Below are positions 30,873 to 42,631 of a DNA stretch of 64,000 bases, in pieces. Each line of letters opens with the position of its first letter. The stretch's first letter is position 1. Made by a program: the position numbers and the translations under genes. The stretch covers positions 1-64,000 of the forward strand of contig NZ_CAMKWA010000002.1 in NCBI RefSeq assembly GCF_946476835.1, written 5' to 3'. The stretch comes from an uncultured Neokomagataea sp. (lineage in GTDB: Bacteria; Pseudomonadota; Alphaproteobacteria; Acetobacterales; Acetobacteraceae). Under the pieces are notes generated by a model that had not been told where the DNA came from, did no database searches, and worked only from the letters and a program-made list of their open reading frames with translations.

Positions 30873-32726
30873 TTAACTTTCCAATGACTGCAATTCATAC
30901 AAACGGCGATAAATACCACCTTCCTGCGCAACCAATTCCGCATGGGTGCCATCTTCACGTAGCGCACCCTGGCTAAAGACAAGCAAGCGGTCCAGCTCCA
31001 CCACGGTCGACAAACGATGAGCAATCACGATCACCGTTCGATCTTGCATCAAACGGCGCATCGCATCTTGAACCTGTGCTTCGGACTCTGAATCTAAGCT
31101 AGATGTGGCTTCGTCAAAGACCAAAATAGGCGCATCTGCCAAAAACGCACGTGCAATCGCTACACGCTGACGTTCCCCCCCCGAAAGCTTCACACCACGC
31201 TCACCGACCATAGTATCATAGCCCTCTGGCAAACGTTCGATAAACGCTGCTGCATTCGCCTGCGCCGCCGCCTGCTCGATCTCTTCACGTGAAGCACTAG
31301 GGCGCGCATAAGCGATATTCTCAGCCAAAGTCCGGTGGAACAAAATGGGCTCTTGAGGAACAATCGCAATGCGCGACCGCAGGTCAGACTGCCGCACATG
31401 TGCAATATTCTGCCCGTCCACCAAAACGCGCCCATCCGTCACGTCATATAAACGCTGCAAAAGCTTTGTTAACGTGGTTTTCCCAGAGCCACTCGGCCCC
31501 ACCAAAGCCACACGAGAACCCGCCTTAATCGTCAAATCCAAATCATCATAAAGCGGCTTTTTCTGACCCGGATAACAAAAGCCAACATGCTCAAAACGAA
31601 TTTCACCACGTTCAATCGTCAACGGTTCTGGCTGTACCGGATCCGCAATTGCAGGCTCTCGCTGGAAAACAGCCACCAGTTCTTCCATCTCGTTCACCGA
31701 GCGCTGCACTTGGCTCACCTGCTGCCCCAAATCCCGCAAATACCCTTGGATGAGGAAAACCATCGTCAGAACATAGGCGATATCGCCCGGCCCAGCCTTG
31801 CCCTGCCACCACAACCACACAGCCAAACCAATCATCAGCATACGCATGCCGAGAGAGGCCAAAGCCTGTAAATTAGCGCTATTCGTCCCACGGATCCATG
31901 TCCGCAAAGTGCGCCCACGCCAACCGCGAATGACACGATGCAGGCGCTTTTCCTCACGCGCCTCCGCACCAAAAGCCCGCACCACGGCATTACAAGTGAC
32001 AGCATCCGCCATTGCTGCCCCCATTTTCGTATCCCACGCATTTGCGGCCCGCGCAGTCGGCGCCACATAACGCAACGTCAACATAATGGAGAGCCACGTA
32101 AACAGGATAACAAAAAGCCCTAAAGCCGCTCCCATCAACGGAGAGCGTACCGCCAGCACAACCGTCGTCCCCAATAGTACCAGAACTTCCGGTACGATGA
32201 GCAAAAGCAGCGTGTCATCCAGCGTATCAATCGCCCAAATACCACGCGTCAAACGCCGCACTGTCGAACCCGCAAAAGTATTAGCGTGCCAGTCCGTAGA
32301 AAAACGCTGCACCCGCGCAAAAGCCGTATCCGCAATGCGTTGCATGATCGCCAACGTCAGATGCGAAATACCAATATAAGACGAGCGACGCCCAAACAGT
32401 CCGACCAAGCCCAAAACAATCAAACCCGTCACCATCAACGTCGCATCATCGCGCAGCGCTAATAGAGCTTTATTGACTGTAACACCCGGTCCGGCTGTAT
32501 GTTGGGATATGTCTGTTACCAAGCGCCCGGCTAAAACTGGCGTCGCAATATCCGCAAGCGTGGCCATAAAGACCCCTGCCAGCGTCTTTGCCAGCAAGGA
32601 TGGATGATCCAACCACCGGCGCACCACGAAACCCACAACTTCCGTAAAGGGAATGTCAATCTTGCGTCCCTCACGTTGTTGAGCAGACAAGACAGATGAA
32701 TCTTCAGACACAGGATACTCCACCAC
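30873..32726 (-). CDS. ABC transporter, fused permease/ATP-binding (multidrug type)
   Basis: N-terminal TM domain; GPSGSGKTTLTKLLQRLYD, LSGGERQRVAIARAFL, ILVFDEATSSLD. Confidence 0.94.
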   Translation of the reverse strand: MVEYPVSEDSSVLSAQQREGRKIDIPFTEVVGFVVRRWLDHPSLLAKTLAGVFMATLADIATPVLAGRLVTDISQHTAGPGVTVNKALLALRDDATLMVTGLIVLGLVGLFGRRSSYIGISHLTLAIMQRIADTAFARVQRFSTDWHANTFAGSTVRRLTRGIWAIDTLDDTLLLLIVPEVLVLLGTTVVLAVRSPLMGAALGLFVILFTWLSIMLTLRYVAPTARAANAWDTKMGAAMADAVTCNAVVRAFGAEAREEKRLHRVIRGWRGRTLRTWIRGTNSANLQALASLGMRMLMIGLAVWLWWQGKAGPGDIAYVLTMVFLIQGYLRDLGQQVSQVQRSVNEMEELVAVFQREPAIADPVQPEPLTIERGEIRFEHVGFCYPGQKKPLYDDLDLTIKAGSRVALVGPSGSGKTTLTKLLQRLYDVTDGRVLVDGQNIAHVRQSDLRSRIAIVPQEPILFHRTLAENIAYARPSASREEIEQAAAQANAAAFIERLPEGYDTMVGERGVKLSGGERQRVAIARAFLADAPILVFDEATSSLDSESEAQVQDAMRRLMQDRTVIVIAHRLSTVVELDRLLVFSQGALREDGTHAELVAQEGGIYRRLYELQSLES

Positions 32727-32887
32727 TTCCCCTCACAGAAAAGCAGTCTCTTAGGCACAAATATGGTCTGCATATTGCCCGATAAGCATCACCCTGCGCA
32801 ACGGATACTGCGGGTTATAGCGCTCCCCCTTGCTTTCACGCAGCTCTCAGCCCAACTGTATACGGACAGTGATTGAGAGAAAATAAT

Positions 32888-33262
32888 ATGTATAGCCATG
32901 TTGTTGTTGGTGCCGATGACATCCTAAAAGCCCAGGAATTCTATGATGCCATTTTTGCGCATATTTCATTAGACGAACAAGGATATGATCAATTATCCCG
33001 CCCCTTTTACCGCCAAGGGAAACAGCGCTTTATCATTACAAAACCCATTAATGGTGAAAACGCAACCTACGCAAACGGGGGAACCATTGGCTTTGAACTC
33101 CCGAGCGCAGAGGCCGTTTATGCTTGGCACGCATCCGGCCTAGAGCACGGCGGAAAGTCAGCAGAATCCGCACCGCATATTCGTCCTGACGGTAAATGTA
33201 TCGCGTATTTGCGCGACCCAACTGGCAATAAGCTCTGTGCTGTTTTTCAAACCAAAACCTAA
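32888..33262 (+). CDS. VOC (glyoxalase/bleomycin resistance) family protein
   Basis: MYSHVVVGADDILKAQEFYDAIF...YLRDPTGNKLCAVF. Confidence 0.88.
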   Translation: MYSHVVVGADDILKAQEFYDAIFAHISLDEQGYDQLSRPFYRQGKQRFIITKPINGENATYANGGTIGFELPSAEAVYAWHASGLEHGGKSAESAPHIRPDGKCIAYLRDPTGNKLCAVFQTKT

Positions 33263-33409
33263 CCTTGGCCTCACACACCTCATCTGACGCGGAATAGCTC
33301 ACGTTCATTATTCTAATAGGCACAGTCCGCAGAGTACTCAAAGCCATCTGCACAGCGTGCTACAATGAACGTGACACCACCCAATATAATGGCATAAGAA
33401 CCCACACGC

Positions 33410-34102
33410 ATGGCCAGCCCGACTAAAAGCCCAAAGCCCCACCCGCACACTACAAAACCCATGCCTCTAAAGGCCGTCGATGCCTTTATCCGTGCACTGG
33501 CCGCAGCAAATCCTAATGCGGAAAGTGAACTGATTTATAACAACACGTTTGAACTTTTGGTCAGCGTCGTGCTCTCCGCACAAGCCACGGACATCTCGGT
33601 CAATAAAGCAACACGCGCATTATACGAACGCGCACCTGATGCGCGCAGCATGGCCAACCTTGGGGAAGAAGCCATCGGAGAATATATCCGCACAATTGGG
33701 CTATGGCGCAGCAAAGCCAAGAATGTTGCACTTCTCAGCGAACAACTGCTCACCCTTTACGGCGGTAAAGTCCCCTCTGACCGAGATGCTCTCGAAGCAC
33801 TACCCGGTGTTGGTCGCAAAACAGCAAATGTGGTCATGAATGTTGCTTTCGGCGCCGATACTATGGCCGTAGATACGCATATTTTCCGTATCGGAAACCG
33901 TACTGGCTTGGCTCCCGGCAAGAACACACGTCAAGTTGAAGACGGCCTCGTCAAACGCATCCCCAAAGATTTACTGCGCCAAGCTCACCATTGGCTCATT
34001 CTCCACGGGCGCTATATTTGCAAAGCACGCCGACCAGAATGCTGGCGCTGCACCGCAACCGAATGGTGCACATACCCCGACAAAACCCTAGCGCCACCAT
34101 AA
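33410..34102 (+). CDS. nth: Endonuclease III
   Basis: FELLVSVVLSAQATDISVNKAT; LEALPGVGRKTANVVMNVAFG; Fe-S cluster Cys pattern CKARRPECWRCTATEWC. Exact start uncertain. Confidence 0.96.
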   Translation: MASPTKSPKPHPHTTKPMPLKAVDAFIRALAAANPNAESELIYNNTFELLVSVVLSAQATDISVNKATRALYERAPDARSMANLGEEAIGEYIRTIGLWRSKAKNVALLSEQLLTLYGGKVPSDRDALEALPGVGRKTANVVMNVAFGADTMAVDTHIFRIGNRTGLAPGKNTRQVEDGLVKRIPKDLLRQAHHWLILHGRYICKARRPECWRCTATEWCTYPDKTLAPP

Positions 34103-34127
34103 TGCCCCAACGCTAGACCAAGCACAT

Positions 34128-34154
34128 CGGCCCGCACTTTAAAAGTAGGGGCCG
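34128..34154. terminator. Hairpin between convergent nth and glsA
   Basis: CGGCCC-GCACTTTAAAAGTAG-GGGCCG. Confidence 0.45.
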
Positions 34155-34194
34155 CTGCACTCCGTTCATCCGACGCAAGAGACCTCACAACGGC

Positions 34195-35142
34195 CTAAAC
34201 CGTATGACCACAAGCCCGAAACACATTCCATCCCGTTTCCTGCACCAAACGCTCCAACGCCAAGGTCCCCAACAGGGAATTTCCCTGCGCATTTAATCCC
34301 GGTGACCATACCGCAACCGAGGCTACGCCCGGCGTAATAGCCAAAATCCCACCGCCAACACCCGATTTTCCGGGCAAGCCAACACGAATGGCAAAAGCAC
34401 CTGAGCCATCATAATGGCCACACATCATCATCAAAGCGAGGACCGTTTGTGCCTGCCGGGTCGACATAACACGCTCCCCCGTCAGAGGATTTACTCCCCC
34501 CGTCATGAGATACGCTCCCATCTCCGCCAATTGACCACAACTCATCGTCAACGCGCATTGATGAAAGTAAAAATCGAGCGTCTGCTCCACAGGATTCACG
34601 ATATTATCGAAATTCCGCATGTAGTTACCGAGGGCCAGATTACGAAACCCCGTTTGCGCTTCCTGCTGAGCCATCTCCCGATCAATCATGACCGATGCAG
34701 GCTCACGCGCCAACGGACGCAGAAGGTTTAGCAACGCATCCTCAGCACCCGTTCGCCCGAAGCACGATACCAAAATATCCGATACAACAATCGCCCCGGC
34801 ATTAATAAACGGATTCCGGGGAATACCGTGCTCACTCTCCAGCTGAATAATCGAATTAAATGCACTACCTGAAGGCTCTTGCCGCACGCGCTGCCATAAG
34901 CCGTCACCCACAGCATCCAGAGCCAAGGTCAGACCGAAAACCTTAGAGACACTCTGAATCGAAAACGGCTCATCCGCATCACCGAAACGATGGAATGTGC
35001 CATCTGCCTCAACAACAGCCATGCCAAATTTGGACGGGTCCACACAAGCAAGCGGCGGAATATAATTGGCCACCGTCCCGCGTTCCACTACCCCCCGCAT
35101 CTCATCAACAATACGCGGCAGAATATCCTGCAATGCCGTCAT
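34195..35142 (-). CDS. glsA: Glutaminase
   Basis: [50 protein letters not shown]. Confidence 0.95.
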   Translation of the reverse strand: MTALQDILPRIVDEMRGVVERGTVANYIPPLACVDPSKFGMAVVEADGTFHRFGDADEPFSIQSVSKVFGLTLALDAVGDGLWQRVRQEPSGSAFNSIIQLESEHGIPRNPFINAGAIVVSDILVSCFGRTGAEDALLNLLRPLAREPASVMIDREMAQQEAQTGFRNLALGNYMRNFDNIVNPVEQTLDFYFHQCALTMSCGQLAEMGAYLMTGGVNPLTGERVMSTRQAQTVLALMMMCGHYDGSGAFAIRVGLPGKSGVGGGILAITPGVASVAVWSPGLNAQGNSLLGTLALERLVQETGWNVFRACGHTV

Positions 35143-36572
35143 GACCCAATTTCCTCAGGAGACAAAACCCGATGGTCCACCACTTTACCGACAATCACTA
35201 ATGCCGGGGACGCCACCTGCGCCTCCAGCGACAATCGCGATAATGTTCCCACAGTTCCCACCAAAACGCGCTGATCAGGTTGCGTACCACGCTCTACAAT
35301 GGCCGCAGGCCAATCATGCGGCAACCCATGCTCACACAGCCCATCCATCGCACGCTGCAACGACGAAACACCCATATAAATCACAACCGTTTGCCGACGA
35401 TCCGCCATGTCCTTCCACGGCAGATCCAAAACCCCATCCGCTTTGGCATGACCCGTCACAAACAAGCAGGCCTGTGCACAGTCACGATGCGTCAGCGGAA
35501 TACCAGCATACGCTGCACAGCCACTGGCTGCCGTAATCCCCGGCACAACCCGGAAGCGCACCCCGGCTTCCAGCAAAGACTCAATTTCTTCACCACCCCG
35601 GCCAAAAATAAAAGGATCCCCACCCTTCAACCGTAAAACACGCTGCCCCGCACGCGCATGGCGCACCATTTCTGCATTGATCTCAGATTGTGGGAGAGTA
35701 TGTCGATCTCGCTTTTTACCGACGAAAATTAATTCAGCATCCCGGCGGACACGGCCCAATAAAGCGGCCGGCAACAAATTATCATACAACACAACATCTG
35801 CATTTTGCATGTAATGCAGAGCCTTCAGCGTTAGTAAATCTGGATCACCTGGCCCCGCCCCGACAAGCCACACTTCTCCCGCGCGACCATAACCATCAAG
35901 CAAACCCTGCAACACACGATCAGCCGCGACATAATCCCCTGATCGAGCGGCATCAGCGCCCGGACCATCCAAAAAATCTTCCCAAACACGCTTCCGGTCT
36001 TGCGTCTGCGGCCAGCGCGCTGAAACACGCGGCCGCCGAGACTGCATATATTCCGCCAGGCGCCCTGTACCTTCCGGCAACCACGCCTCAATCTCTTGAC
36101 GCAAACGCCGCGCCAAAACTGGCGCACCACCCGCCGTAGCGATAGCGACGCGCACCATGCCACGACGCACTTGCGCGGGCGTAATAAAGGTCGAAGGATC
36201 GGGGTCATCAACAGCACACACTGGGATACCCATGCGCTCTGCCATCGCCGCTACCACACGGTTCACAGCCCGATCATCCGTCGCTGCGTAAACAAGGCGA
36301 CACCCCGGCATCAAACCCTCCAACAGCGCCTCATCGACACGCCCGCCGACATGGAGCGCCTGCCCGGTATCAACCCATTCCTGCACACCCGGTATCAACC
36401 GATCCGCCACGATTTCAATACGCGCACCGTGGTCTAACAGCAGCCGCCCTTTATTAATGGCCACTTCACCGCCACCCACAAGCAACACACGTGCCCCTTC
36501 AATACGCACCGAAATCGGGAACCATCCCGTTTCAATCGGGGAAAGGGGTTTATCAGCGTCCATCTCGTCCAT
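35139..36572 (-). CDS. cysG: Siroheme synthase (precorrin-2 dehydrogenase/ferrochelatase + uroporphyrinogen-III C-methyltransferase)
   Basis: [75 protein letters not shown]. Confidence 0.96.
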   Translation of the reverse strand: MDEMDADKPLSPIETGWFPISVRIEGARVLLVGGGEVAINKGRLLLDHGARIEIVADRLIPGVQEWVDTGQALHVGGRVDEALLEGLMPGCRLVYAATDDRAVNRVVAAMAERMGIPVCAVDDPDPSTFITPAQVRRGMVRVAIATAGGAPVLARRLRQEIEAWLPEGTGRLAEYMQSRRPRVSARWPQTQDRKRVWEDFLDGPGADAARSGDYVAADRVLQGLLDGYGRAGEVWLVGAGPGDPDLLTLKALHYMQNADVVLYDNLLPAALLGRVRRDAELIFVGKKRDRHTLPQSEINAEMVRHARAGQRVLRLKGGDPFIFGRGGEEIESLLEAGVRFRVVPGITAASGCAAYAGIPLTHRDCAQACLFVTGHAKADGVLDLPWKDMADRRQTVVIYMGVSSLQRAMDGLCEHGLPHDWPAAIVERGTQPDQRVLVGTVGTLSRLSLEAQVASPALVIVGKVVDHRVLSPEEIGS

Positions 36573-36761
36573 CAGTCTTGCAAGTCACGGTCTTTCTCTC
36601 ACTATACACAGCCACTCAGCCGCGCAAAGGACAACAAGAAACACCCCCATAGCCTTGCCGTCTTCGCCCGCGTCAGATACCTCATAAACATAAGAATTTT
36701 ATGGCGTGTCATTACTGCTCACTATGCCACCACCCACAGTACAGCACGCCCAAGGAGACCC

Positions 36762-37364
36762 ATGGACGCGACCAATACCGCAGACAGCCACATTTCTCAG
36801 CATAGCATCGAGAAAAGACTGACATTCCTGCGCGAAGCTTCGCGCCTAAAAGACGTACTGCGCCGAGCCTATACGCTCAATGGATTGCCTGAAAGCACCG
36901 CAGCGCATAGCTGGGGCTTATGCCTCATGGTCATGACTTTCGCTGACCAGCTTCCCCCAGAAATCAATCTGACAAAACTCTTCAAGCTCTGCATCCTACA
37001 TGATCTCGGTGAGGCTATTCACGGCGATATTCCCGCCACCTCACTGACAGCATCTGCCACCAAAAGTACGCAAGAACGTACCGACCTCCTCACCGTCATG
37101 GAAACGTTACCAGACGACCTTAAATCCGAGTTTTTAAGCCTTTGGGATGACTACGAGAACGCTATTTCCCCCGAAGCGAAGCTCGCTAAAGCCTTTGATA
37201 AGCTCGAAACCATTTCCCAGCATATTAACGGCACCAACCCTGACGATTTTGACCATCGCTTCAACCTGCATTACGGCCGAAAATACACCGATGGCACCCC
37301 ACTCACCCGCGCCATACGCACCATCTTAGACGAAACAACCACGCGCCTCAGCGCCACCCCTTAA
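36762..37364 (+). CDS. HD-domain phosphohydrolase (YfbR-like)
   Basis: ESTAAHSWGLCLM ... CILHDLGEAIHGDIPA. Confidence 0.85.
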   Translation: MDATNTADSHISQHSIEKRLTFLREASRLKDVLRRAYTLNGLPESTAAHSWGLCLMVMTFADQLPPEINLTKLFKLCILHDLGEAIHGDIPATSLTASATKSTQERTDLLTVMETLPDDLKSEFLSLWDDYENAISPEAKLAKAFDKLETISQHINGTNPDDFDHRFNLHYGRKYTDGTPLTRAIRTILDETTTRLSATP

Positions 37365-37376
37365 GGCCTGACGACT

Positions 37377-38312
37377 ATGACCCTGCCCCGCATCGCTGTC
37401 CTTATCCCGTGCTATAATGAAAGCGTTGCCATCGGGCAGGTCATCCAAGACTTCCGGCAAGCTCTGCCCGATGCTCCAATTTACGTCTATGATAACAATT
37501 CTACGGATGACACCATCGCCATAGCCCAAGCCGCCGGGGCCATCATCCGCACCGAAAGCCTTCAAGGCAAAGGGCACGTCATTCGTCGGATGTTTGCGGA
37601 TATTGACGCTGATTATTATATTCTGGTCGATGGGGACGCCACCTATGAAGCCGGCGCCGCCCCGCGCCTCGTTGCCCTGGCGCAAAGCCAAGGCCTAGAT
37701 ATGGTGAATGCCGCCCGCGTGACTGACCAAAGCAACGCGTATCGGCGTGGCCACGTCACCGGGAACCGCGCCTTAACAGGTATCGTGACCCATATTTTCG
37801 GTCGCCGCCTTACCGATATGCTGTCCGGCTATCGGGTCTTTTCCAAACGTTTTGTGAAATCTTTCCCAGCCCTATCGTCCGGCTTTGAAACCGAAACAGA
37901 ACTCACCGTTCATGCCCTCGAACTCTGCATGCCCATTGGGGAACTTCCCACGCGCTATAGCGAGCGCCCTCCCGGCTCAACCTCAAAATTACGCACCTAC
38001 CGTGATGGCTTTCGCATTTTAAAAACAATCCTCACCTTAGTGAAGCAAGAGCGCCCTATTCTCTTTTTCAGCACATTGGGCTTATCCCTCACCCTACTTT
38101 CGTTCGCACTCGGCCTCCCGGTCATCGTGACTTACCTAAAAACAGGCCTTGTTCCACGCTTACCAACAGCCCTCCTCTCCACCGGCCTCATCATGCTAGC
38201 CGCTTTATCCTTCACCTGTGGGCTAATTTTGGACAGCGTTACACTCGCTCGGAAAGAACAAAAACGTATGTTTTATCTTTCCTACGCCCCACCCCCATGC
38301 AACGAAGCGTAA
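37377..38312 (+). CDS. Family 2 glycosyltransferase (dolichol-phosphate-mannose synthase-like)
   Basis: RIAVLIPCYNESVAIGQVI; VYDNNSTDDT; YYILVDGDATYEA; C-terminal TM segments. Confidence 0.92.
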   Translation: MTLPRIAVLIPCYNESVAIGQVIQDFRQALPDAPIYVYDNNSTDDTIAIAQAAGAIIRTESLQGKGHVIRRMFADIDADYYILVDGDATYEAGAAPRLVALAQSQGLDMVNAARVTDQSNAYRRGHVTGNRALTGIVTHIFGRRLTDMLSGYRVFSKRFVKSFPALSSGFETETELTVHALELCMPIGELPTRYSERPPGSTSKLRTYRDGFRILKTILTLVKQERPILFFSTLGLSLTLLSFALGLPVIVTYLKTGLVPRLPTALLSTGLIMLAALSFTCGLILDSVTLARKEQKRMFYLSYAPPPCNEA

Positions 38313-38656
38313 ACATAAATTAAAATACAAGTTAATATAATTAAATTTATGTTATATACTTAAAGACAAACTTAAAAATAAAAACTAATTCACTTAAATT
38401 AATTGTAATTATTTGATTTAATAACAATTAATACTTATATATATTTTAACAAAATATCAATAATGAATATTAATTACTAAGTAAACAACGAAAAATAAAC
38501 CTAAACAAAACCTTCACATAAATCATGTTGTTTTTTTTATACCCCTGAAATATTTCAACGGCATCGCACATAACGTTGTGAAGACAGAAAAGACAATAAT
38601 GTTGATTGGTTTTCAAATTGAAATGTGCACACCAGACCATAAACCGTAATAATAAC

Positions 38657-41098
38657 ATGCATATAAAAAAATATATGTACATGTCTTCAGCAGCATTACT
38701 GTGCTTTAATGTAGCACATGCTGAAAATGTACAGAATTCCTCTAAGAACATTCAACAAAATACACAAAAATCTTTTCAAAAAACTTCAACACCAGCAGCG
38801 CCCGCTAAAAAAGCAACGACGGCCCCCGCCAAAGCACGTTCAGGCGGACTAGAAGATATTGTTGTTACCGCACAAAAAAGACCCGAAAACCTTCAAAAAA
38901 CACCAATCTCTATTTCCGTCATGAACGCGAAGAGCTTGGCTGATCGTCACGTCATTTCACTCGTTGATATGGCTGATGGCTCAATCCCATCCTTGCATGT
39001 TGAGCAATTTGCAGGCCGTAACTCTGCCCTCATCGTCAATATTCGTGGCGTCGGCGTACTGGGCGATAGTAACCAGCCCGCACGTGACCAAGGCGTAGGC
39101 GTTTACATTGACGGCGTTTACTTTGCACGTCCGCAAGGCCTCGGTGCAGCCATGCTTGATGTTGCCAATATCGAAGTCCTCAAAGGCCCTCAAGGCACAT
39201 TGTTCGGCCGTAACACCGAAGGCGGGGCGCTCAATATTGTCACACGCCGTCCATCCGGTAAGTTCAAGGTACGTGCCAGCGGCGGTATGGGCAATTACGG
39301 AAGCAACCTGGGTGAACTCCATGTTGACCTCCCAGCTTTCCATGACATCGCCGTCAAAATTGACGCGATGACCGCGCATCGTGACCCTCTCACGGATAAC
39401 CCCCTCACGGGTGCAAGCGGCTTTAACCAATATGACCGCCGGGGCGTACGCGCCGAAGCAATGTGGCGCCCCACATCATCCTTCAGTGCTGACTACGCTT
39501 ATGACAACAACTATGACAGCACGACATCCATCTACAGCCAGCACTTAACGAACGGCACCAATAAGCAAGCTGCTCTCGGGGTTATTCAAACAGCACGCGC
39601 AAAAACAGCCGTCGTCGGCGTACCCGAACAACCCAGCATTGGCCGAACCAGCGGTCACCGTTTCACGATGGAATGGCAAGCTATTCCAAAGCTCCTAACG
39701 CTGCGCTCGATCTCTGCATATCGTCAACTGTCTCAGTCTCAGTATGACAACGCGGCTGTTTCATCGAGCATGTCCAACACAAGCGGTGACTTCACAAACT
39801 ACACCTTCAGCCGTTACAGCCTGGCCAATTTCAAACAGCACCAGCTGAGCCAAGAAATTCAAGCCATCGGTGACCTGCCACATCTGCGCTATGTCGGCGG
39901 TTTCTTGTACTACCATGAAACAGTCAGTGATAACGCCCAAGCGTTCTACACGAATCAGTTCACCAACGCTGCTGGTAGCGCTTACCAGTTGCTTACCGGC
40001 CCCGCATTCAACGACTACTCTTTGCAACGCGTTGATCGCGCCAGCCACGTCAACACGACCAGCATCGGCGCTTACGGTCAGGCCACCTACACGCCATCCA
40101 TCCTCAGCGAAAAACTGCACCTGACAGGCGGTTTACGTTGGTCACGTGACACCAAAGATGGTCACCTGGGGACCGTCAATGGCGCAGCACCTGTTAACCG
40201 TGATGGCGTCAGTGGCCCCATTCCATTGGAAGCAACATGGTCTCGTGTTGATCCAATGCTGAACCTCGGCTTTGACGCTGCTAAGAACCTCTACGTTTAC
40301 GGCAAGTGGAGCACGGGTTACAAATCCGGCGGTGCCAACTCCCGCTCTCAGAACTATGACGCCTTCGCACCAGAAAGCGTTTCAATGTTCGAAGGCGGCT
40401 TGAAGTCTGAATTCCTGAACCACCGCATGCGCTTCAACGCAACGGGCTATTACGGAATCTACAAAGACATTCAGGTTGATTTCCAGCGCCCTTACCAAAT
40501 CGCCAACCAACGTACAAACCGTACAACAATTTCAACCTTTAATGCTCCCGGCGCCGGCAACGTAAGTGGTGCAGAAACAGAATTGACCTTCATCCCCTAT
40601 AAGGGCGTCGAAGTCGGCCTGTCTTATGCTTACAACCACGTGCATATTCCACCGACAGCAAACCCATACCCGAACGCAAATGGTGCGGTCCTGCCGCTTC
40701 AGGTTCCCATCTACCAGGTGGTCACCCCAACACATTCTGGCAGCGTGCAGGTTAATTACACTCGCCCGTTCGAGCACTTCACACTGCTCGCCCATGTTGA
40801 TGGGAACATCAACTCTGGCTTCTACTCCAGCTCAACAGATCCTGTTTACCTAGGCGCCAACAACCCACGCAATGTTTACCAACCACGCGGCGATAGCGGC
40901 CTGATTGTAAACAGCCGTATTGCCATCGCCCACGTGCAGGTTGCAAACAGCGCTGCCAAGGCAACGTTCTCTCTCTGGGCACGTAACCTGTTCAACAAGC
41001 AGTATGTGTACGACAAGAGCCTCAGCGTAACGACCGGCATGCAAGGTTATATCAACGAGCCTCGCCAATTCGGCGGAATGGTTGAAGTGGCGTTCTAA
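38657..41098 (+). CDS. TonB-dependent outer membrane receptor
   Basis: Signal peptide MHIKKYMYMSSAALLCFNVAHA; TonB box-like LEDIVVTAQKRPENLQKTPISISV; GPQGTLFGRNTEGGALNIVTRRP; C-terminal Phe. Confidence 0.95.
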   Translation: MHIKKYMYMSSAALLCFNVAHAENVQNSSKNIQQNTQKSFQKTSTPAAPAKKATTAPAKARSGGLEDIVVTAQKRPENLQKTPISISVMNAKSLADRHVISLVDMADGSIPSLHVEQFAGRNSALIVNIRGVGVLGDSNQPARDQGVGVYIDGVYFARPQGLGAAMLDVANIEVLKGPQGTLFGRNTEGGALNIVTRRPSGKFKVRASGGMGNYGSNLGELHVDLPAFHDIAVKIDAMTAHRDPLTDNPLTGASGFNQYDRRGVRAEAMWRPTSSFSADYAYDNNYDSTTSIYSQHLTNGTNKQAALGVIQTARAKTAVVGVPEQPSIGRTSGHRFTMEWQAIPKLLTLRSISAYRQLSQSQYDNAAVSSSMSNTSGDFTNYTFSRYSLANFKQHQLSQEIQAIGDLPHLRYVGGFLYYHETVSDNAQAFYTNQFTNAAGSAYQLLTGPAFNDYSLQRVDRASHVNTTSIGAYGQATYTPSILSEKLHLTGGLRWSRDTKDGHLGTVNGAAPVNRDGVSGPIPLEATWSRVDPMLNLGFDAAKNLYVYGKWSTGYKSGGANSRSQNYDAFAPESVSMFEGGLKSEFLNHRMRFNATGYYGIYKDIQVDFQRPYQIANQRTNRTTISTFNAPGAGNVSGAETELTFIPYKGVEVGLSYAYNHVHIPPTANPYPNANGAVLPLQVPIYQVVTPTHSGSVQVNYTRPFEHFTLLAHVDGNINSGFYSSSTDPVYLGANNPRNVYQPRGDSGLIVNSRIAIAHVQVANSAAKATFSLWARNLFNKQYVYDKSLSVTTGMQGYINEPRQFGGMVEVAF

Positions 41099-41132
41099 AA
41101 CCCCACCTCACCCTTCACCAAGCGCCTACCAC

Positions 41133-41166
41133 ATGCGCCTCCTCATCATATCGTGGGGAGGCGCAT
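41133..41166 (+). terminator. Terminator hairpin after the TonB receptor
   Basis: ATGCGCCTCC ... GGAGGCGCAT 10-bp stem. Confidence 0.7.
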
Positions 41167-41347
41167 TGCATTCTGACACTACCGTTACTCACCCAAGAAC
41201 GAAGAGAAAGCCCTAGCGCGCCCTCACACTCTCAATCCCCACGCCGCTCTTTCCTCATGCCGACGCATCTCTACGGCAGAGCATAAGATTTACCTACACA
41301 GCGCATCATCACCCACAAAACACTGCCAGAGGTTTTGTCCAATCACC

Positions 41348-42460
41348 TCAAAGATAATGTCGGTAAAACCGCGCACCTAAAGATGTTAGAATTTCATAAC
41401 CAATCGTCCCGCCACTTTTAGCCAAGGCATCAACCCCTTGGTTCGGCCCCAATACGGTCAAAACATCACCAGGCTTTAGGCTCTCTGGAGCAGACGTAAT
41501 ATCAACCGATACACTATCCATCGACACGCGCCCGACCAGCGGTAAACGCAGATCACCGCACCAAACAGCGGCTTGCCCAGCTTGGGACCGGAAGAAACCA
41601 TCCGCATACCCAATACCCAACGTCGCCAAACGCGTGGGCTTTTCTGCACGCCATGTCAGCCCATATCCAACTCCCGCGCCCGGCGGTACGGTCCGGATTT
41701 GCACCACGCGCGCTTCCAACCGCACAACATGCCCTAAAGCCAGAGTGCCTTCATTGGGTGCCACGCCATAAAGCGCAGCCCCCGGCCGCACGAGTTCAAA
41801 ATGATAATCCGGTCCTAAAAAAATACCCGAAGATGCTGCCAAAGAACGCGGCACCCCCGGAAAGTGCTTAGCCATTGCGATAAAGTTACGCCGCTGCAAC
41901 TCATTCGCTGGATTATCCGGCGTATCGGCACACGCCAAATGGCTCATTACCAAACAAGGCTTAATACCCTCAAAAGCCCCTTCCAATGCCAAATCCGCAG
42001 CAGAAAGACCAAAGCGAGACATTCCGCTATCCACCTGAACCGCACACGGCAATGGCCCACCATGCACGGCACCAAAATCAGCCCATTCTTTCACCTGTCC
42101 CAAATCATTCAAAACCGGGATCAAATGATGTGCATGCATCAAACCGGCACAGCCGCTCATAAAGCCATGCAACACAAAAATACGTGCCTGCGGCAAAACG
42201 TGACGCAACTGCACACCCTCTTGCAGATGCGCCACGAAAAATGTCTTCGCCCCAGCGTTCAATAACGTAGGCGCGATCGCCGCAGCGCCCAACCCATATC
42301 CATCTGCTTTCACAACGGCCGCACATTCGGCAGAGCCTGTCATAGCATCCAGTTTTTTATAATTTTGCGCCAAAACCTCTCGGTCAACACAAAGCCACGC
42401 TCCTGCCATCGCTTGAGCAGAAGAAAAAGCACTCGAATCGTCTTGGTTTAGAAATGACAT
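41348..42460 (-). CDS. alr: Alanine racemase
   Basis: AAVVKADGYGLGAAAIAPTLLNAG; GYADGFFRS; LVGRVSMDSVSVDIT. Confidence 0.95.
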   Translation of the reverse strand: MSFLNQDDSSAFSSAQAMAGAWLCVDREVLAQNYKKLDAMTGSAECAAVVKADGYGLGAAAIAPTLLNAGAKTFFVAHLQEGVQLRHVLPQARIFVLHGFMSGCAGLMHAHHLIPVLNDLGQVKEWADFGAVHGGPLPCAVQVDSGMSRFGLSAADLALEGAFEGIKPCLVMSHLACADTPDNPANELQRRNFIAMAKHFPGVPRSLAASSGIFLGPDYHFELVRPGAALYGVAPNEGTLALGHVVRLEARVVQIRTVPPGAGVGYGLTWRAEKPTRLATLGIGYADGFFRSQAGQAAVWCGDLRLPLVGRVSMDSVSVDITSAPESLKPGDVLTVLGPNQGVDALAKSGGTIGYEILTSLGARFYRHYL

Positions 42461-42631
42461 TGCGTAAGAAACCGGCGCTAAATGAGGAATTGCTCCATAA
42501 CGGGTAGCGGTTTGCCGTAAAAATGCAATATTCCCTCGCTCTACACCATTCCGATTCTGCGGGGCATACCTATATACCCCCTAAACCAACAACACAGTGA
42601 TGCCCCTTATTATGAAAGTTTCGCGGAACTA

